From NCBI RefSeq assembly GCF_000003815.2, contig NC_049986.1, positions 284,062 through 348,061 of the forward strand: DNA of 64,000 nucleotides, written 5' to 3'. The translations under genes and the position numbers were made by a program. The stretch's first letter is position 1. The number at the start of each line of letters is the position of its first letter. The stretch is from Branchiostoma floridae (lineage: Eukaryota; Chordata; Leptocardii; Amphioxiformes; Branchiostomatidae). The notes below the pieces were generated by a model, which was given only the letters and a program-made list of their open reading frames with translations, had not been told where the DNA came from and made no database searches. Below, one piece after another: positions 46,401-55,400 of this stretch.

Positions 46401-49400
46401 ATTCGTCCTCTCCTCGCGGACAGTCACCATAAGCATCACACACATAGTCTTTATGGAAGAATCAACCGTTTAAGCACTGAATTTCATCCTTATAACAAAC
46501 CTCGCACTGGCCTTAAAAATACGACGATACGCATGAGAACTAAACAAAAAGTAACTTTGACTGTGATCTAGAATTTGGTACTGGTCTATATTTCAGAACG
46601 CGATATCTATTTTACAAACTGATAAGACGTAGAATTGCTGCTTACACGGGCAGTCCGACTCGTCCTCTCCTTGCGAACAGTCAGAATGACCATTACACCA
46701 ATAGTGTTCAGGGATGCACGAACCGTCGAAACACTGGTGAGCACTCTCCTGGCAGCCCACAGCTTTTAAAAAAGATCGAAAGGAAGATAGGCATGAGAAA
46801 TTCCACAAATTCATACCTTCGCTAATTCATCGTAGCATTCACGACTGATTTATTTTGCGTGTTCTGAAGTAATTAGGCATAAGGTCCTAGTTTACATAAA
46901 CTATATGAGTAAACCATCTCCGCTGCTCAAATTACAGAAACAGATTATTGTCCTATTGTCGTTACGGTAGTTGTTTGCTCACCCCCACAGTCCGACTCGT
47001 CCTCTCCTTGTGAACAGCTAGAATAACCATTACACCAATAGTGTTCAGGGATGCACCAACCGTCCAAACACTGCCGTTCACTCTCCTGGCAGCCTACAGC
47101 TTTTGAAAAAAAATCAAAAGTTAGCTAGATAGGCACGATACATTTCATACCCTCTACAATTTCATACGACTGATTTATTTTGTGTGTTTTGGATTGATTA
47201 TACAAATACAGTCCTGTATAGAAATTGCTAAACTTTCTTTCCAACACTGAATTAACATACTTAGGGACTTACCCTAAATTTTCAGTCAAACTCCGTCAAC
47301 CTTGTTCCCAGAAAGACCCTCTCTATCTCCAGCAGTGACGCCAGGAACACGCCACTATTGCAGGAGGGGGTCATAAGTATCAGAAACTCTATGTCGCCCC
47401 CCGTCTCTGTTGAGTGTGGGCCGGTAAGCTCTAATGTACACTGCCTTCTTCACTCCTCGCGCGAAGAAATCCTGTTCTGGGTCTAGTATTTTCTGATACT
47501 TATGACCCCCTCCTGCAAAAGTGGTGTGTTCCTGACATCACTGCTGGGGATAGAGAGGGTCTTTCTGTGAACAAGGTTTGACGGAGTTTGACTGAAAATT
47601 TAGGGTAAGTCCTTATATTAATTCAGTGTTTGAAAGAAATTTTAGCAATTTCTATAATGTATTGTACCAACACAGTTGAACTTTCATGCTAAAATAAAGT
47701 CCTGGTTTACAAAAACTACTAAGTAAACCATCTCCACCGCCCAAATGACAGAAGCAGACAGTTTTATTGTCCGTAGTTGTTTGCTCACCTTCACAGTCCG
47801 ACTCGTCCTCTCCTTGCAAGCAATCATTATACTGACCATCACACCAATAGTGTTCAGGGATGCACCAACCGTTCAAACACTGACGGTCACTCTGCTGGCA
47901 GCTCCCAGCTTGTGATGGGATGAACAAGGAAGATTAGCAAGAGAAAAAATTACAAAAATAAACTGCCTTCCCTTACCTTAAAATTTTCCAATACCAAATC
48001 TATCAATACCAAATCTTGATAGATTTGGTATTGGAAAATTTTATTCCATTGATTGTATAGCATTTCAATTCAGTACAACAATTCAAAACGCGATGTTTAT
48101 CATATACAATCAGTACCTAAGAGACACTAGTACTTACCCCCACAGATCGACTCATCCTCTCCTTGGAGACAGTTCACCTCCCCATCACACCAATAGTTAT
48201 CAGGAATGCACGAACCGTTCAAGCACTGGAATTCATCCTCATAACAAACCTCGCGTTCACCATGGCCTTGCAAAAAACGAAGATTAACATGAGAACTAAA
48301 CGTAAAAATAATTTTTTGACCGCCATGCTTTTTGACCGCCATGCACCGCGGCACGTAGTAGGCCTCCTACTCTCGGCTCAAAAAATGTCAGCAGTTTGGT
48401 AACAAATGTCAGCAGTTTGGTAACAAAAACAATTCTACTTGAACTCTAATGCGCGACTCTGGGTGATTCTGCATGGGAAAACGAAACAGACGCTCCAGGG
48501 GCTCCAACACCAGCGAAGAGAACGGCAGTCCGACAAACCTGACTCATCGCCCCCCTCCCAAGACACCTAAAATGGCTACGCCGAGTAACGCGGGCATGGC
48601 TTCTCTTCCTCCTGAACTACAACCTTTGGCTCATTTAATTTTGGAACAATCGAAACTACAACAAGAGACTCTAGCAGGACAACTGAAGACTGTCGGGGAT
48701 AAACTGTCTGGTCAAATCCGAACGCTGGATGTAAAAGTCGACGGGCTATCCACCGAACTTTCTTCACTACGCGACCGGGTTTTGACGCTAGAGACTGCCG
48801 CAGAGTATAAAGACAACGAAGTCGAACAGCTGCGAAGAGAGCTACACAACGAACGACGGGAGCGAGTCAAATCGGATCTGTTAGCAGAACGCTACTCAAG
48901 AAAGTCTGACGTGATCATCAGGGGCCTACCATACCATAAGGAGGAAAACTGTGAAATGCTCTTCAACGACTTCTTGCTAGGAGAGCTTGGCTTGGAAAAG
49001 ATGCCATTAGTGGCAGTTCACCGGTTATCGCGGCCAACAAAGACCCGACCCAACCCTCATCTACTAGTTAGACTGGTCAACTATCATGATCGCGATCGCA
49101 TACTGAAGGAGGGACGAAAACTCCGAGGAAGTGGTTACGCAGTCTACGAACACCTCCCGCCGCCGATCCAAGCAGCGAGGTCCCAGCTTGTTCCTGATCG
49201 GGATGCGGAGATACAGAAAGCTAAGGACACCAATACGCGCAGTAAGATATCTATCTATGTACCTCCAAAAAGCACTTACGCTGTACTGTTGGTTAATGGA
49301 AAGGAAAAAAAGCGCATCAATGCGGTAGATATCGCTTTAACCGAAAACAAGACAACCTGATATGTATGCACAAATGTGGATTGTCAACATTAAATGACTT

Positions 49401-52400
49401 TTCCTCACTTTGATGCATCGTTGTCTCTGTGTGTTTATTTGTTTACAATGATCTGGAATGTGTGAGCTTGTAAGGCTGAGAGTCCTGACACATTCCCAGG
49501 CGTTCGCAATTATGAAACAATGGTTACCACCTGTTCTGTTGTCCAGACCTCGCACCTTTTGTTTTTGATTTGATTCTGTACTCCCATTTCAAATAAATTT
49601 TTGGACACAGATTTGATTTATTTATGTTTGTTTACTTATATTATGTGCTCCGTGGACAAATGATATCTTTGTCTATTTTTTTTGGTTCTTACATTTAACG
49701 TTACTTGTTATTACTATATTGATATGGTAATTCAGCCATGTTGGTTGAATTCGAATTGCGGAGCCGACGAATCTCGACAAGGTTAAAAACAGGGTGGTGA
49801 TGACTTTAAAAAATATTTAGGGGAGCCGGAAAATTTTGTATGAGTAAGATCGGTGCTGATATGTCTGTATGGAAGTGCGCCAATGTTGTTAACTATATTT
49901 CAGTTATTTTGAGTTACATCTGTATGTATGTTTCAGTTTCTGTTCTTTATCTGGCGTACCCATGTAACACAGTTTATTTTTGTTCGGATACCACGGATAC
50001 CACGGATCATGAAAGTATATGGTGCGATAGATGTTTAAAAGAATTGTCCACCCACACACTTTTCCTGTTCTCCACATTACAAAGAAATTTTATCAAAGAA
50101 TGTTATAGACAACAACCATGATTGACGGTAAAACGAAAATTGGATCTTATAATGTTAACGGACTTGCAAATCATAGAAAAAGGAAAGAAATCTTTACGTG
50201 GCTGTCCGAAAAATCCAGTGATATTATATGTTTACAGGAAACTCATTCGAATCTAAAAGAAGAAAATGTATGGGAAAGAGAGTGGGGAGGGCAAATACTA
50301 TTTAGTCATGGGACAAGTAATCAGCGAGGTGTTGCTATTCTTTTGAAAAAAGACTTAGATTGTACTGTTCACGATGTCAAAAAAGATGATGATGGTCGAC
50401 TCCTTATGGTAGATATTACTGTGAAAAGCAAGCGCTTCTGCTTGGCTAACATATACGGCCCAAACAAAGACAATCCCACTTTCTTTGATTATGTTGAAAA
50501 CAAAATTATAGATATGAAATTAAGCCACGAAAATATAATTGTTGTCGGTGATTTTAACACCGTTCTCAATGCGGGCTTAGACCGTGCAGGAAGTAATTCC
50601 ACAGTTTATCATCCTCAGGCACAACAACGGATTTCTGACATGATACAGGCGTTAGACTTAGTAGATATATGGCGTTTCCAATTTCCACACATATCCACAT
50701 TTACATGGCGTAGAGGAAAACAGGCAAGTCGTATTGATTATTTCTTAGTTTCCTTTTCACTTATTGCTGATACATCTAATGTAAAAATATCCGATAGATT
50801 TAAGTCTGACCATAAGTTTATTTCTATTTCTATTAAAACAGCAGACTATCAGCGAGGTAAAAACTACTGGAAATTCAATCAATCTCTTTTAAGTGACAAC
50901 ATTTTTATTAAGTTATCTGAGGAATTCATCGAAGAATTTTTCCGAATCAACCTCGGAACGAGCGACCCTCTAACAGTTTGGGACACCTTCAAATGTTGTT
51001 TCAGAGGACATTCAATAAAATATTCCTCACGTAGATATAAAGAAAACACTCTGAAAGAAAATCAAATTAAGGGCCGTATAGATGAACTCACAATGAAATT
51101 AGATGCGTCCAATGTACCACCTGATGGGTTGATTCAAGAGCTCAATATATTACAGAATGAATTGGAAACTTTATGCGAAGAAAAAATAAGTCAGAAGCTT
51201 TATAATACACGTGCAAAAAATATGGAGTTTTCAGAAAAGTGTAATAAGTTTTTCCTTAAGATAGGTCTTAGAAACCAGGCAAGGAAGAATTTGAACAACC
51301 TGACAACATCAGATGGTAAAAACATTCATGAACCAGAAGGTATCTTATCAGAACTAAAATCCTTTTATTCATCACTTTATTCATCTGATAGCGAGACTGT
51401 TACTTTAGAAAGAGAGAAATCTGATATTTTCTTCCCGACTACAAACAATGTCCATTTGAGTGAAAAGCAAAAAGACACTTGCGAAGGTCCAATAACAGAA
51501 AACGAACTCTGGGCAGCTGTTAATAGTTTTAAGGATGGTAAAGCACCGGGGCTCGATGGACTGCCTATAGAGATTTACAAGACGTTCTTTAAGAGTCTCA
51601 AACAACCAATGCTCATGTGTTTTAACCATGCCTTTGATACAGGACACCTGTCAGATACTCAGAAAGTTGGACTTATTACACTTTTACTTAAACAAAACGG
51701 AGATGGACAATACAAAAACCCTAGTCAACTTACGAATTGGCGACCTTTAACACTGCTATGTTGTGACGTTCGAATTATCTCTAAAATAATAGCATTAAGA
51801 ATTAAGAAAGTCATAAATAATTTGATATGTCAAGACCAAACTGGGTTCCTGAAAGGTAGATTTATTGGTGAAAATATCAGAAGAATTCTGGAAATAATCG
51901 AGCATTATGAAACTGAAAATAAACCGGGATTAATTTTTGTAGCAGACTTTGCGAAAGCTTTTGATACTATACACTGGGAATACATGTTTAAAGTATTGAG
52001 GTTTTTCGGTTTTGGTAACTCCTGTATTAGATGGATATCTTTGCTGTACAATGATATTTCTAGTAGGATTATAAATAACGGACATATATCCTCTACTTTT
52101 CCAATCTCCCGAGGGGTCCGTCAGGGGTGCCCACTGTCGCCTTACCTTTTTGTCCTATGTGTAGAAATTTTAGCTATGAAAATCAGAGATAATAGTCAAA
52201 TCAAAGGGCTAACAGTTAATGAGTGTGAAACAAAAATCTCACAATTCGCCGATGACTCAAACTTCCCCATTCAGCCCGAACTGTCTACTATTTTAGCACT
52301 AGTGAGAGACCTAAATGACTTTGCCGCTATCTCTGGATTAAAACCAAACTATGATAAGTGTAAAATATTGCGAATTGGATCATTAAGGAATACTTTCTTT

Positions 52401-55400
52401 GTACTTCCGTGTTCTCTTCCTTTGCAATGGACAAACGGGCCAGTGCAGATGCTGGGTGTAATTATGTCAGGTGATACAAAGGACCAATTGGAAAATTATA
52501 GAATTAGACTAGCCAAAATAGACAAGACTCTTCAACCATGGAGAGGTCAGTCTCTAACATTACATGGGAAGATAACTCTAATTAATACTCTTGTCGTGTC
52601 CCAATTCACACATCTTTTTATGGCCCTGCCAACACCTGATAACGATTTCTTTGTCAAATATGAAAAAAAGATTTTTAATTTCATTTGGAATGGCCATCCC
52701 GAAAAAATAAAGCGTAAAACATTATATAATAGTTATGAGAATGGTGGGTTAAAATTAATTCACTTGCCGACTTTTGACAGGACCCGTAAAGCGTCTTGGA
52801 TACCCAGACTTTATTCAACCGACAACAGTTTTTGTAAAAAAGTGTTGAGTAAGTCGAACCTCCTTTTTAGAATTGGTGTCTTCCCATTTCTACAACTTGA
52901 TAAAAAACATATGGATTATTGCTTTAATCTTGCTAAACCTCCTCTTAGTGTCTTCTTTAAAGATGTAATGAAGGCATGGCTTTCTTTCCAGTTTAGACCC
53001 CCCGAAAATCATTACGAAATATATTCACAATTAATCTGGTACAACTCTAGTATTTTGATAGAAAACAAACCTATATTATGGGAGTCTCTTGCTTCGCAAG
53101 GCATAATAAGCATCAACGATTTGTTAGATGAAGAAGGCAGGTTCTTAACATATAAAACGCTATGTGACAAAATTGGCAAAGTTATAAACAAGCTAAGTTA
53201 CAACCAATTAATCTCTGCCGTGCCGGATGCCTGGAAAACAATTATTCGTGATAAACAGCCAATTATCGGACCTATTCTACCACATATAGCCAATTACCTA
53301 TGTTTAAATGCAAAAACAAGTAACAGAAATATTTATATAGCATTTCTGAGAATGTATAGTGTAGCCGACATCTCTCTTAATATTATGACTTACTGGGAAG
53401 ACCTGTTTAACACTCCCGTCCCCTGGACACTGATATTCAAATTGATATACAACACAACGATATGTACACGTATGAGATTCTTTCAATATAGACTAATTTA
53501 TAAATTTTTGCCAACAAATCGAATGCTGCACATATGGAAATTAATAGATAGCCCCTTTTGCTCATATTGTGAAGTAGAACTAGAAACAACCACACATGCT
53601 CTCTGGGACTGTCCCAAAGTATACGAATTATGGAAAGAAATAAAAGAATGGTTCGAACAACAAACAAGTGAAATTCTACCTATAGATATTTTCAGTGTAA
53701 TTTTCGGTGATATCAATAGTTCAATACTTACAAATGTAATTATACTAGTTGCAAAATGTTTTATTTTCAATCTAAGGGGCAAACGATTATTCTTAGGTCA
53801 CTACATCTCATACCTTAAGTCACACTATAAAACAGAACTAATTATAGCCACAAGAAACAACAAATTAGAGACGCATTACAATAAATGGGGTCCGATAATG
53901 CACAAATTGAACTAAAAAACCATCATCATCTTGCCATCATCTTGCCTTCTTGTGTACCGTCATTGTTGATTTTGCTTTAATTTATTTAAGTTTCTTTTTG
54001 ACATATGGTTACTATTGTTTGATTATTTTACGTATACGCACAAATACATCTTGTATTCAACTTTCATCCATACATACTGTATAGCTCCACTTATATTCTT
54101 TTATTTGTAACAATTCCTAATGTTCTTGTCCGAATTATTTATTTATTATTATTTACATCCATCTATTCATCCTGTTTTACATTATTTTGCTACATACTTC
54201 AGTCTGTATATTTCCTATACTAGCAATTTGTACCTACATTGTCTTTTACTTTCCCGTTGGATCCGTGGTTTATGTTTTTGTCCATGTCCTTATGTTTTTG
54301 TCAATGTGAATTATATATTCTACTGTAGAATGCAATAAAAAAAAAAAAAAAAAACGTAAAAATAATTTGATGGTGATCTGAAATTTGGTACTAAAATATA
54401 GCATTTTTATATTTCAGTGTGCGATATCTATTTTACAAACTAGTAAGACGTTGCATGGCTGCTACCCGCTACTATGCGCATTTGCAGTAAATGTCTTGGG
54501 GGTAAGTGGGGTAAGGAGCGCTCCCGGTGCAGGCCATATGGGCACGATAGGCCGGGCACGAGGGGCCGGGCACGAGGGGCCGGGCACGGGGGGCTCGGCA
54601 CGAGCGGCCGACGGTACCATGATACGTGTGTGGTGGCCTTTCTTCACTGGGAAAAACGATTTCTTAATCATTTTTTATGTTTCCTATCGCTAGAGCACCC
54701 CTTCTGTGATTCTCAATAATCAGTTTTTAACAAATGAGCTTAATTACTCAAAAGACACCCCTTAGGCATGAAAGAGTCTACGGTCACAAGAGGCCGAAAC
54801 TATGGACTTTCTCCCAACTGATTAACAAAATTTTCAGTCAATTTCTAAAATGCAATACACATGTTTTCTAACACAAGAATACCCATTCTGTGATTCTGAA
54901 TCATAAGCTTTTAACAAATGGGCTTAATTACTATGAAGAGATCCCATAGGCATAGGTATCAAAGAGTCTACAGTCACGACAGGTTTAAACTACAGGCTTT
55001 TTTCTCCTTACGGACAAATCAATTTTTTATCATGTTTTCTATCAATAGAGCAAGCATTTTGTGATTCTCAATTATCAGTTCATAACAAATTAACCTAATT
55101 ATCCAAAAGAGACACGGTCCCCTAGCCTAAGAGTCAAAGAGACTACGGTCATGATAGGCTGAAACTATGTGCTTCTTGCAAACTGTGAGAAACAAATTTT
55201 CAATCAATTTTCTAAAATAGATTGAAAATTTGTTTTTCCCAGATAGGAAAGGCCCCCCACACGTATAATGGTACAGTCGGCCCCTCGTCCCCAGCCCCTC
55301 GTGCCCGGCCTATCGTGCCCGAATTGCTGGCACCGGGAGCGCTCCTTACCCAAATGCTTATGCCTACTAATGCTGCTCAAAGAATATAACTACAGTTTTA

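Larger units (their letters stand above)
48315..54354 (+). mobile_element. Full-length L1-type retrotransposon with open ORF1 and ORF2
   Basis: About 6,040 bp, flanked by a perfect 14-bp duplication and ending in AATAAA plus poly(A). Parts: 5' UTR with a duplicated TTTGACCGCCATGC start, ORF1 (48473-49360), spacer with a small frame (49840-50121), ORF2 (50118-53915), 3' UTR. No stop or frameshift in either main ORF and exact flanks point to a young, possibly competent copy. Lies antisense in intron 3 of the mosaic gene. Confidence 0.93.
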
